In this document: positions 1-7,332 of the stretch, one piece after another
Layout of the letters: each line of letters opens with the position of its first letter
Numbering within the stretch: position 1 is the first letter of the stretch
NCBI GenBank assembly: GCA_947037905.1
Contig: CAMQUX010000010.1
Location: forward strand, 1 to 16,267
Reading direction: 5' to 3'
Length of the DNA: 16,267 bases
DNA from: an uncultured Desulfovibrionaceae bacterium
Lineage (GTDB): Bacteria; Desulfobacterota; Desulfovibrionia; Desulfovibrionales; Desulfovibrionaceae
Notes under the pieces: model-generated
The model's input: only the letters and a program-made list of their open reading frames with translations
Database searches by the model: none
What the model was told of the DNA's origin: nothing
Made by a program: the position numbers and the translations under genes

Positions 1-2
1 TG

Positions 3-260
3 ACAAGTACATTTGCAGTACGAGGATATGGCGGTATTGATGTTGCCCTAAATTATTATTTTGAACCTGTAAATACTCCATTATCTATTGAACCTCGAGG
101 TTTTGGCGGTGTTGAATTTCTCATTAAGAAAGAAAGTGGCTCATTTAGTTCTGTTTTTATAGAAGCTGGCGGTGGCAGTGTCATTTCTTTAGGTAATATT
201 CCTTCTGGTGCAAAAATAGGTAGCTCATTTATAAGTCTTGGTGGAAACATTTATTTTTAA
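3..260 (+). CDS. 3' end of a small beta-barrel-like outer-membrane protein (partial, paralogue of the next gene)
   Basis: Only the last 85 codons are in the window; the frame opens at base 3 and ends at TAA 258-260. The protein is rich in Gly and aromatic residues in alternating patterns and ends in ...NIYF, a C-terminal Phe as expected for substrates of the outer-membrane assembly machinery. It aligns along its whole visible length with the C-terminus of the protein at 579-1262: both share IEPR-x-FGG-x-EF, an E-AGGG-x-x-ISLG block and a GG-x-x-YF ending. The two genes are therefore tandem paralogues, probably from a local duplication. The family is not one I can name, and no enzymatic motif is visible. 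A surface or outer-membrane role is inferred from the C-terminal pattern and from the paralogue's signal peptide. Confidence 0.75.
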   Translation, partial: TSTFAVRGYGGIDVALNYYFEPVNTPLSIEPRGFGGVEFLIKKESGSFSSVFIEAGGGSVISLGNIPSGAKIGSSFISLGGNIYF

Positions 261-578
261 TAGAATAACTTTGTAGAAAAGAGTTTCATGGCAGAATAAA
301 AATGTCATGGAGATGAAACATAATTATAGAGATAACAAAAAAAGAGAGCTTATTATTTAAGAGGCTCTCTTTTTTTTTGCTAGAATTTGTAAGTCTATGT
401 CATAATGAAAACGCTTTACAAAAGTTCCTTATAAATTTTTTCATAAAAGTTCTTCTCATTCATAAATCCTATAATTCATAAAGCCTATATGTCTTATAAA
501 ACTAATATAAATTTAATTTTTAGCGAGCTATAGTAACTATCTGATCTTTTAAAAGAGTATTCTAGTCAGGAGATTTTT
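261..578. other. 318-base gene-free region between the two surface-protein paralogues
   Basis: Beyond the terminator at 337-378, the stretch is very AT-rich with no credible reading frame. It contains a short tandem direct repeat: TTCATAAATCCTATAA at 459-474 is followed immediately by TTCATAAAGCCTATAT at 475-490, with a diverged TTCATAAAAG copy starting near 440. A TATAAT hexamer at 470-475 falls inside the repeat, but no convincing -35 box sits at 16-18 bases. The promoter for the gene at 579 should be in this region but I cannot fix its position. Confidence 0.5.
337..378 (+). terminator. Rho-independent terminator after the partial surface-protein gene
   Basis: A 13-base arm at 337-349 (seven A then GAGAGC) pairs with 364-376 across a 14-base loop. 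The right arm runs into a T tract ending at 378. It lies 77 bases after the stop codon and separates the two paralogous surface-protein genes into independent transcripts. Confidence 0.85.
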
Positions 579-1262
579 ATGTTAAAAAAAATAGTATTAG
601 GGCTGTTTCTTATAATTTTAGCACCATCTTTTGCCTTAGCAGACGAGGCAAAACAGACAAAACAGGCAGAAAATACTACAGATACTACAGATACTACAGA
701 TGCTACAGATGCTACAGATGCTACAGATACTCTAGATACTCTAGATACTACAGATGCTATGTATGCTAGTGATGCAAAAGTTTTTAGCGGTGTTTCTATT
801 GGAGGCGGTGGAGTTGTCGGAGGCGGTCTTGATGGTTCAGGTTTCTTTGATTTAGGTTTTAATCTATACACCAAGGATTCTTTTTCTGTACGAAATAATA
901 TACATATATTTAGTGGTGGTGTTTATACAGAAGATTCTGGTTATGGTGTATTTGGTATAAGAGAGCGCATCACATTAGGGCATACCCATTTTGTAACCAG
1001 TGGCTTTGCTGTAAAAATATATGGTGGGGTTGATGTTGGTTTAGGCTATTATGTATCTGATACAAGTCCAAGTACACCACTATATATCGAACCACGAGCT
1101 TTTGGCGGGGCTGAATTTTTTTTAAGGAAACAGAAAAGCAAATCAGCGCTCACATTTTTTATGGAAGCAGGCGGAGGCGCTATAATTTCTTTAGGTGATG
1201 TGCCTCTTGGTGCAAACGAGAGTAATGCATTCATCAGTGTTGGTGGAAGAATGTATTTTTAA
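579..1262 (+). CDS. Exported beta-barrel-like outer-membrane protein with a 9-bp tandem repeat
   Basis: 227 residues. Start ATG 579 is preceded by an AGGAG ribosome site at 568-572. Residues 1-21 form a classic Sec signal peptide (Lys-Lys, hydrophobic core, ALA cleavage site before Asp22). Residues 33-59 are nine exact-length copies of a three-residue unit [T/A][T/L]D, encoded by nine 9-bp repeats. The remainder (about 65-227) is Gly-rich with alternating hydrophobic and aromatic residues and ends in RMYF, consistent with a small outer-membrane beta-barrel of about eight strands. The C-terminal half closely matches the partial gene ending at 260. The acidic Thr/Asp linker would lie at the N-terminus of the mature protein, in the periplasm or exposed. 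Family and ligand are not recognised; the outer-membrane location is inferred. Confidence 0.8.
   Translation: MLKKIVLGLFLIILAPSFALADEAKQTKQAENTTDTTDTTDATDATDATDTLDTLDTTDAMYASDAKVFSGVSIGGGGVVGGGLDGSGFFDLGFNLYTKDSFSVRNNIHIFSGGVYTEDSGYGVFGIRERITLGHTHFVTSGFAVKIYGGVDVGLGYYVSDTSPSTPLYIEPRAFGGAEFFLRKQKSKSALTFFMEAGGGAIISLGDVPLGANESNAFISVGGRMYF
675..755 (+). repeat. Nine tandem 9-bp repeats (Thr/Ala-Thr/Leu-Asp codons)
   Basis: The unit is ACT/GCT-ACA/CTA-GAT, repeated nine times without interruption (81 bp) in the frame of the surface-protein gene. Because the unit is 9 bp, copy-number change alters the length of the Thr/Asp linker without breaking the frame. Units fall into blocks (TTD x3, ATD x3, TLD x2 and others), which suggests recent slippage or duplication. 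Confidence 0.9.
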
Positions 1263-1442
1263 TAAAATAATTTTATACGTGCTTGTGAATATTATAGATG
1301 AATATAAGTTTAATAATTTGATATAATTGAATAAATATAGAATATGTGCTCTGTTCTTTTAAAAATAGAGAATAAATTATTACTTTTATTTAAAAAAAAC
1401 ACTTGATTTTTCAAGATAAGCTTGTTAATTATCTTCTTTCAC

Positions 1443-1519
1443 GGGCCCGTAGCTCAGCTGGATAGAGTACCTGGCTACGAACCAGTAGGTCGCACGTTCG
1501 AATCGTGCCGGGCCCACCA
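1443..1519 (+). tRNA. tRNA-Arg (anticodon ACG)
   Basis: 77 bases including an encoded CCA (1517-1519). Acceptor GGGCCCG (1443-1449) pairs with CGGGCCC (1509-1515), and A1516 is the discriminator. The D arm is GCTC/GAGT. The anticodon loop CTACGAA gives anticodon ACG, which reads CGN arginine codons after A-to-I editing by TadA. The T arm GCACG-TTCGAAT-CGTGC is perfect. The anticodon stem is CCTGG/CCAGT: four pairs plus a C-U opposition at the position corresponding to 27-43. The D stem closes with a G-U pair. Everything else is a standard bacterial tRNA-Arg(ACG). Confidence 0.97.
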
Positions 1520-1529
1520 CGAAAATTAC

Positions 1530-1556
1530 AGCTCCTTTCATTAGGAGCTTTTTTTT
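1530..1556 (+). terminator. Terminator of the tRNA-Arg transcript
   Basis: AGCTCCT (1530-1536) pairs with AGGAGCT (1543-1549) across a 6-base loop, followed by a T run to 1556. It begins 11 bases after the tRNA CCA end, so the tRNA is probably monocistronic. Confidence 0.93.
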
Positions 1557-1754
1557 ATCAAATATGCTTTAGTAACTTCACTTACACTCATGCAGATTCA
1601 TACTTACTCATACTCACTCATTTATTCATATTGCATAGCTGTCTATTTTGGTTAAAATAAATGTAATATATCATTGTTTTTAATGATATTATCATATTAT
1701 TCTAGTAATAACAAAAAAAAATAGTAAAAAATACTATATAAGTTTATTTTAGCG

Positions 1755-1781
1755 TAAAGTTTTTTTTATATTGCCCGATAA
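1755..1781 (+). promoter_or_regulatory. Sigma-28 (FliA-type) flagellar/chemotaxis promoter for the chemoreceptor
   Basis: TAAA at 1755-1758, exactly 15 bases of spacer, then CCCGATAA at 1774-1781. The established sigma-28 consensus is TAAA-N15-GCCGATAA, so this is a match in all but one position with ideal spacing. It lies about 110 bases before the ATG of a methyl-accepting chemotaxis protein, the class of gene normally under FliA control. The remaining 1557-1754 upstream sequence holds a run of loosely repeated ACTCAT-like words (about 1572-1635) and a weak 8-bp AT inverted repeat (1668-1675/1682-1689), with no reading frame. Confidence 0.8.
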
Positions 1782-1894
1782 AAATAGAGACGCAATCACT
1801 GTATAGTAATTGTGTAGGTTGATTTTTTTGAAAAATAGTTAAATGGTTCTTGTAATCAATCAATGAGCAAAATATATAATTAAAGGAATACACC

Positions 1895-4024
1895 ATGAAT
1901 TGGCTTAGTAATTTGAAAATCAGGGAAAAAATAATTCTACCAGTAAGTTTTCTTCTAATCGTAGCTTTAGGTTTTATAGTACTTTTAAATCAACATTATA
2001 CTACTAATATCATAAGCACTTTAGCGGTAAAAGAACTTAACGCTGTTGCAAAAGCTCATGGCGATTCAGTGTCCGACTTTATAGGAGTCGCAGCAACTGC
2101 AAGTGAAGAGATGGCATCTGTTGCAAAAACAATGCTTGAAGCGGATGTGCCATTTGCACGTTCATCAGCTGTTGCTTTAGTGCGAGGATTTTTAGAGGTG
2201 AATAAAGATTTTGTTGGTGCAGGAACAGCATGGGAAAAAAATGCATTTGATGAAGCAGATAGTACTTCAGTAAATGCAGCAACTTCTGATAGCACAGGGC
2301 GATTTATTCCTTATCTAGCAAATGGATTTGGTGGAGAGCCTCTTACAGATATCGATCCAAGTGATTGGTACGGTATCCCTAAAAACGAACACAAACCAGT
2401 AGTTATTGATCCATATATGTATAAAGTAATGGGTGAAGATGTACTCATGACAACAGCCGCAGCGCCAGTAATGGTTGATGGCAAGTTTAAAGGTGTTTTC
2501 ACAATCGATTTAGCTATTGATGTAATTTTAGAACAAATTAATGCGATTAAATTATATGATACAGGTTACGGATTTCTAGTTACTCAAGATGGTTTAATCG
2601 TTTCGCATCCACAAAAGGATTTAGTTGCTACTTTTTACGAAGATGTTTCAAAATCTGAAGATAGAAAAAACTCGATGCGCGAAGGAAAAGTCTTTTTTGA
2701 ATTACGAGATATTTCAGGAAAAGGACTTAATTATTTTATCTATAGTCCTGTAAAATTAGGAAACTCTGGGGATTATTGGTATTTATTGATTATAGTTCCA
2801 CAAGCAGAGGTCTTAGCAGAATTAAACTCCATTATTTTCTTAGGGGAAGTAGCCTCCGTAGGGGCAATAGCTCTAGTGCTTATTTTGATAGTATACCTAG
2901 TAAGCGTATTAATGAAACCATTAAGTATTATGGTTAAAGCAGCAGATAATATAGTGCGCGGTAATATCGAATATAATGTTGATGATGTTAAATTTGCAGG
3001 CGAAATGCGTCAATTAAGCCACTCATTTAGAGCGATGATTAATTCATTAGTCGAAAACATTAACAAAGCACAAACTCAAACAGATGCAGCACAACTAAAA
3101 GGTGAAGAAGCCCGCATTGCCATGGAAGATGCGTGTAATGCTCAAGCAGAAACAGAAATAAAACGTACAGTTTTACTTGGAACTGCAGGAGAGTTAGAAA
3201 AAATAGTAATAATTATAGCCTCTGCTGTAAAAAATATATCAACACAAATCGAGCAAGCCTCGCGTGGGGCACATGAACAGGCTTCTCGTATATCAATGAC
3301 TGCAACTGCAGTAGAAGAAATGAATGCGAGTCTGGCAGATGTAGCACGAAATGCAACACTGAGTGCAGGGCTTTCTTTAGATACAAAAAATGAAGCAAAT
3401 GAGGGTGAAAAGCTCACTGCAATAGTAAAAAGTCGCATAAATGATGTGCGAGCAGAGTCTTTAACTCTAAAAGATGATATGAGTAATTTATCACGACATG
3501 CGCAAGATATTAATGATATCATGAGTGTTATTTCAGATATAGCAGATCAAACGAACTTACTAGCCCTTAATGCAGCAATTGAAGCAGCAAGAGCGGGTGA
3601 TGCAGGGCGAGGATTCGCAGTTGTTGCAGATGAAGTACGTAAACTTGCAGAAAAAACAATGGCATCAACCACAGATGTTGGAAACGCTATATACGCCATT
3701 CAAGAAAGTTCTAATACAAGCGCACAGCATGTAGATAGTGCGGTAGAGAATATTCAAGAAGTTGCAGTGCTTGCAGAAAAATGTGGAGAAGCTCTTAGCC
3801 GTATTGTAATGATGGTAGATAAAAGTACAGATGAGATACAAGCAATAGCTGCAGTAAATGAAGAGCAATCTGCATCTTCAGGAGAAATTGCAGGATCTGT
3901 TTCTCAAGTAAATACAATTGCAGAGGAAACTTTGCGAATGATGGGAGAATCTGGACGTGCTGTCGTGTTACTCACACAACAATCACAAGAGCTTTCAAGA
4001 TTAATTGAACTAATGAAAGAATAA
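1895..4024 (+). CDS. Methyl-accepting chemotaxis protein with dCache sensor
   Basis: 709 residues; start ATG 1895 follows AAAGGA. Inner-membrane chemoreceptor that signals through CheW/CheA to the flagellar motor. Layout: TM1 about 12-31, periplasmic double-Cache-type sensor about 35-310, TM2 about 317-338, HAMP about 339-392, then a long helical methylation and signalling domain about 430-700. The signalling hairpin tip is textbook: ISDIADQTNLLALNAAIEAA from 546, followed by RAGDAGRGFAVVADEVRKLA. The sensor contains a DWY stretch (157-159), but the position two residues before the Trp is Ser, not the Arg of the known amino-acid-binding dCache motif, so the ligand is unclear and may not be an amino acid. 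There is no C-terminal CheR-docking pentapeptide (ends LIELMKE). Expressed alone: sigma-28 promoter upstream, strong terminator downstream. Confidence 0.96.
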   Translation: MNWLSNLKIREKIILPVSFLLIVALGFIVLLNQHYTTNIISTLAVKELNAVAKAHGDSVSDFIGVAATASEEMASVAKTMLEADVPFARSSAVALVRGFLEVNKDFVGAGTAWEKNAFDEADSTSVNAATSDSTGRFIPYLANGFGGEPLTDIDPSDWYGIPKNEHKPVVIDPYMYKVMGEDVLMTTAAAPVMVDGKFKGVFTIDLAIDVILEQINAIKLYDTGYGFLVTQDGLIVSHPQKDLVATFYEDVSKSEDRKNSMREGKVFFELRDISGKGLNYFIYSPVKLGNSGDYWYLLIIVPQAEVLAELNSIIFLGEVASVGAIALVLILIVYLVSVLMKPLSIMVKAADNIVRGNIEYNVDDVKFAGEMRQLSHSFRAMINSLVENINKAQTQTDAAQLKGEEARIAMEDACNAQAETEIKRTVLLGTAGELEKIVIIIASAVKNISTQIEQASRGAHEQASRISMTATAVEEMNASLADVARNATLSAGLSLDTKNEANEGEKLTAIVKSRINDVRAESLTLKDDMSNLSRHAQDINDIMSVISDIADQTNLLALNAAIEAARAGDAGRGFAVVADEVRKLAEKTMASTTDVGNAIYAIQESSNTSAQHVDSAVENIQEVAVLAEKCGEALSRIVMMVDKSTDEIQAIAAVNEEQSASSGEIAGSVSQVNTIAEETLRMMGESGRAVVLLTQQSQELSRLIELMKE

Positions 4025-4045
4025 CTGTTTAAGCTAAACAAGAAT

Positions 4046-4096
4046 AGATAAATAAAAAGCGAGAATACATTTTGTATTCTCGCTTTTTATTTATCT
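4046..4096. terminator. Bidirectional terminator with a 24-bp perfect stem
   Basis: Perfect inverted repeat with arms 4046-4069 and 4073-4096 around a 3-base TTT loop. The GC-containing core (GCGAGAATAC/GTATTCTCGC) is flanked by A-rich and T-rich ends, so both strands carry a U tract. It lies between convergent genes (chemoreceptor ending at 4024 on +, nuclease-like gene ending at 4174 on -) and can stop both. Confidence 0.9.
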
Positions 4097-4173
4097 AACG
4101 TATATTTTAACTGTCTTTTTACTTATTGTTTTGTTCGTTCACAGATTGTTTTTTTGTATGCTTTCGTGTGAGG

Positions 4174-5124
4174 TTATTTTATATACTGTGATGCAATTGT
4201 GATTAAATAATCTGATAATGGAAAGATATCATTAGCACAATTGATAGGGTGTTTAATTTCTTTTTTGTTCTCTTCTATCCCTATATATTTTTGAGCTCCA
4301 TTAAAATACAAACGGCATATACGTTTTGTTATATTGTCATCAATAATAATAGCACAATAATTTTGTGCATCTCTATATTTTATACGACTCACATCGATTG
4401 TATTCCTAAGGATAGCTTTTATAGTATAAAAACCGTCTAATTCTTCTTCAGTTGTAATAATTCTTGTTTGTTCAGGAGTATTGGCAGAAGATGCAAAAGT
4501 TTCTGTATTCATTGCATTTTTTAGCATATTATTAATACTTTCACTGATAAATTGAGTGATAGCACGTTGGGTTATTTTTGTGAACTGGTCTTTTATTTTG
4601 TTTGAGCTTCGACCTTGATATACTTGAGCAATGAAAAATTTTACAAAATCTTCATGCGGGTTAGTTAGTTGTTCTTTAAAACATGATTTTATTTGATTTA
4701 AATATTTTAGTTCCTCGGCTGCATCAATGATAGATTCTAAATCAAAAGCATTTTTCGAAAGTTTTTCCACTTCCTTAATAAGAGTTCTATCAATTGCTGT
4801 GATATCAAGTACTAAAAATGGTTTTTCATCCATTATGTGTGTTGCATCTAAATCAGTATAAAATTCATAAATGATACCATTTGTGAGTATCCCTATGCGT
4901 GCAGATTTAATAGTTGAAAAATATCTACAAAGTTGCCCTGCATGTGTAAGTGATAATTTTTCATTATGTTTTTTGCACTCTATTAAAATTTGGACTTCAT
5001 TATTTTTTACAATGACATAATCAACTTTTTCATTTTTTCTGCCAGCAGTATCAGCTGTAAATTCTGGAATAACTTCACTTGAATCAAAAATATTATAACC
5101 CATAACAGTGTGCAAAAAGGGCAT
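4174..5124 (-). CDS. Solitary HsdR-N-type PD-(D/E)xK nuclease-like protein; 5' end abnormal
   Basis: 316 residues from the first ATG. It resembles stand-alone proteins annotated as type I restriction enzyme R-subunit N-terminal domain proteins. A PD-(D/E)xK pattern is visible: Glu21 (PEFTAD), Asp35 (KVDYVIV) and Glu49-Cys-Lys51 (LIECKK). Helical middle about 110-205; conserved-looking C-terminal block TTEEELDGFYTIKAILR (225-241) and a CRLYFNGAQKYIGI stretch (270-283). No helicase, methylase or specificity subunit is adjacent, so it is not a complete restriction system. The reading frame stays open 27 codons further upstream (to 5205), encoding KIEDLTKD... and ITEEATKTALI, which matches the family's usual N-terminus. 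That stretch contains no ATG, GTG or TTG and is closed by TAA at 5206-5208. ATG 5124 has no nearby Shine-Dalgarno. Either an unusual start (ATA 5202) is used, or the gene is N-terminally eroded. Confidence 0.75.
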   Translation of the reverse strand: MPFLHTVMGYNIFDSSEVIPEFTADTAGRKNEKVDYVIVKNNEVQILIECKKHNEKLSLTHAGQLCRYFSTIKSARIGILTNGIIYEFYTDLDATHIMDEKPFLVLDITAIDRTLIKEVEKLSKNAFDLESIIDAAEELKYLNQIKSCFKEQLTNPHEDFVKFFIAQVYQGRSSNKIKDQFTKITQRAITQFISESINNMLKNAMNTETFASSANTPEQTRIITTEEELDGFYTIKAILRNTIDVSRIKYRDAQNYCAIIIDDNITKRICRLYFNGAQKYIGIEENKKEIKHPINCANDIFPLSDYLITIASQYIK

Positions 5125-5286
5125 AATTAAAGCTGTTTTTGTTGCTTCCTCTGTTATGAGATGTTCAGCTATTTTAGATAAATCTTTTGTTAAATCTTCT
5201 ATTTTTTAATTGTTTTTATATTAAGTCATCCGATTAAATATCTACTATATTGTAAACACTTATATTTTAAAATGAAAAGGATATTA

Positions 5287-5343
5287 GAAGAAGTATTACT
5301 AAAAAAGGGAGCAAAATGCTCCCTTTTTTAGTAATACTTCTTC
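5287..5343 (-). terminator. Terminator after ppiD with a 27-bp perfect stem
   Basis: Arms 5287-5313 and 5317-5343 are perfect inverted complements around a 3-base loop (AAA on the + strand). The inner core GGGAGCA/TGCTCCC is followed by a T run on either strand. It lies 87 bases downstream of the ppiD stop codon on the - strand and separates ppiD from the nuclease-like gene. From here to 5205 there is no gene; that spacer is AT-rich and should hold the nuclease gene's promoter, which I cannot place. Confidence 0.9.
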
Positions 5344-5429
5344 CGATTACAAAAGAATAATACTTTCTATTTTTATTGGAATACTCATTTAAATAGAATA
5401 TTAAATGAGTTCTTAGCCCATTATCATAT

Positions 5430-7304
5430 TTAGTTTGCGAATGCTTTCTGGTTAATTTTAATCTTAGCTTTACTTTCAAGAGACTGAACAAAACTAATTA
5501 TAAGTTCTTGTTGCATGCCTTGTAAAGCTCGCTCTTCTATGGAATTTTTATAAAGAACCCATTCTCTTTCATCAAAAGCTAGAGACTTTAACACTTTTAC
5601 AAGAAGATACGTATCATTTATAAGATAAACTTCTTTAAGCCATGTGCCATCAGGAGCATTAAGAGCATCAGTTATTAATTTTTCATTAACACCATAAGTG
5701 CCAACAACTCCATCACGAGCTACTGATTCAATTGTAACTAGACGAGGTGTCTTAGGCATTTTTGTATTAGGCTCATTTTTGCTTAAAATCGTATTCTCTT
5801 TTTCTGCATTTTCTTTTGCTTTTAAAAGAGCAAGCTCAAAGCGTAAATCACTTTCTAGTTTTTTCTCTACTTGCTTATAAGCAGGAATCACAGATGGTTC
5901 AACTGCTGTAATCTCCACAAGAACAGTACGCTCTGCATCTAAAGCTAGTATATCAACAGTATTTATTTCTTGAAGAAATAATCCTTGAGCTTGTTCTTCT
6001 GTAATATCAAGAGCACGTACAAGAGCGTCTTTATCGAGCTTTTGCTTTGCTGTAGGTACAAGTTCAGTAAGCTTTGCTGCATCTGTAAGGCTTGTTCCAA
6101 CGTTAACGCTTGCAAGCATTATATCGTGCGCAGTATTAAGCGCTGTTGCTGCTTTTTCTTGAGCTAAGATAGTTTTAATAGTTTCTCTATCTTTATCATT
6201 TCCTGTTCTTTTATCTGTCACAAGAATTAAGTGATAGCCAAAGTCCGTACGCACAGGCTTGCTGATAGTGTTTTCAGGTAGCGAAAAAGCTACTTCATCA
6301 AATTCTTTAACCATTCTTCCTTGTGAAAACCAACCAAGATCTCCACCTTGAGAGCTAGATGGACAAGACGAGTTATCCTCTGCAAGTTGAGAAAATTCTT
6401 TTCCATTCTCAAACTCTTTTTTGAGCGTGAGCAATTTTTCCTCAATTACAGCAGCTTCTTTTTTAGAAGCATTAATATCTAAAGGGATAAGTATATGCGA
6501 TGCACGGATCTCATCACCTGTGTCTGCAAAAGTTTTTTTATTTACACTGTAATAAGTTTCTATTTCTGCTTCGGTAACCTTTGTGTTATCAAGAAAATCA
6601 TTATAATCAAGAACAATATAGTTAATATCAAGCTCAGGACTTGTACGATATTTTTCCTGATTTTTTTTGTAATATGTATCAAGCATTTCTTGCGTGATTT
6701 TTATCTCAGAAAAATAAGCATCAGGCTCAAAAACTAAAACTTCAATAGAAGCCTTTTTTGCAAACCATGTATAGAGTTCTTTCACTTGAGTAGAGTTAAT
6801 TGTCGCTATTTTACTTATATCATCACGGAGTTTGTTTAAAATAATCTCCTGACGTAATTCTTCTTGAATAAGTTTTGGGTAGGTTTGTGCTGCTAAGAAA
6901 GCATCGAACTTTTCTTTATCAAAAGTACCTTCAATAGTTTGAAATTCAGGAATTTTGCTAAGAGTTGTAACAATTTCATCATCACTTGCTCCTATTCCTA
7001 ATTTTTTTGCTTCTTGCAGTAGCAGCTGTTTTACAACAAGTTGCTGTAATATAATTGGCTCAAATGCTTTTAATTGTGCAGGATTATCCATAATATCTGG
7101 CTGTGACTGCTTTATGTTGTTAATAGCAAGATCAAAAGCTCTTTGAAAAGTTAAGCGGTCTATTTTTTCCCCATTAACAGTAGCAACAGAACCTGCAGTA
7201 TCGGACCCACCAACACTATAAGCAAGAACAAATGTTACGATGATAGCGATGAAAAGAAGTTTTATAATCCAACTAGAAGCGTGTTCTCTTAGAAAATCGA
7301 GCAT
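5430..7304 (-). CDS. ppiD: PpiD-like membrane-anchored periplasmic peptidyl-prolyl cis-trans isomerase/foldase
   Basis: 624 residues, the usual PpiD size. ATG 7304 follows AGG seven bases upstream. A short cytoplasmic N-terminus is followed by one membrane anchor (about 12-30), so the bulk is periplasmic. Residues about 35-165 form the SurA/PpiD-type helical chaperone region (ATVNGEKIDRLTFQRAF is a hallmark). A parvulin (rotamase) domain spans about 265-366 with IRASHIL, a SQGGDLGWFSQGRM loop and FGYHLI. The C-terminal half (370-624) is a second helical chaperone region. The parvulin motifs look intact, unlike the inactive parvulin domain of E. coli PpiD. It helps newly secreted envelope proteins fold. 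It begins 28 bases after the aconitase stop codon on the same strand, so the two genes are probably co-transcribed and end at the hairpin 5287-5343. Confidence 0.93.
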   Translation of the reverse strand: MLDFLREHASSWIIKLLFIAIIVTFVLAYSVGGSDTAGSVATVNGEKIDRLTFQRAFDLAINNIKQSQPDIMDNPAQLKAFEPIILQQLVVKQLLLQEAKKLGIGASDDEIVTTLSKIPEFQTIEGTFDKEKFDAFLAAQTYPKLIQEELRQEIILNKLRDDISKIATINSTQVKELYTWFAKKASIEVLVFEPDAYFSEIKITQEMLDTYYKKNQEKYRTSPELDINYIVLDYNDFLDNTKVTEAEIETYYSVNKKTFADTGDEIRASHILIPLDINASKKEAAVIEEKLLTLKKEFENGKEFSQLAEDNSSCPSSSQGGDLGWFSQGRMVKEFDEVAFSLPENTISKPVRTDFGYHLILVTDKRTGNDKDRETIKTILAQEKAATALNTAHDIMLASVNVGTSLTDAAKLTELVPTAKQKLDKDALVRALDITEEQAQGLFLQEINTVDILALDAERTVLVEITAVEPSVIPAYKQVEKKLESDLRFELALLKAKENAEKENTILSKNEPNTKMPKTPRLVTIESVARDGVVGTYGVNEKLITDALNAPDGTWLKEVYLINDTYLLVKVLKSLAFDEREWVLYKNSIEERALQGMQQELIISFVQSLESKAKIKINQKAFAN

Positions 7305-7332
7305 GTTTTACCTACAAATTAATGTTATAATG

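Noticed and set aside
566..874. 102-codon - strand frame rich in Val-Ser/Ala-Ser
   Set aside because: It is the antisense reading of the 9-bp repeat and signal peptide of the 579-1262 gene; it has a repeat-driven composition and no ribosome site of its own.
1668..1689. 8-bp AT inverted repeat as an operator or hairpin
   Set aside because: The stem is nearly all A/T in an AT-rich region and has no clear link to the sigma-28 promoter; chance is sufficient.
4174..5124. A complete type I restriction-modification system
   Set aside because: Only an HsdR-N-like domain is present; no helicase motifs in the protein and no hsdM or hsdS nearby.
5267..5491. 74-codon - strand frame spanning the end of ppiD
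   Set aside because: It overlaps ppiD in another frame and reads straight through the 27-bp terminator hairpin; its composition looks random.
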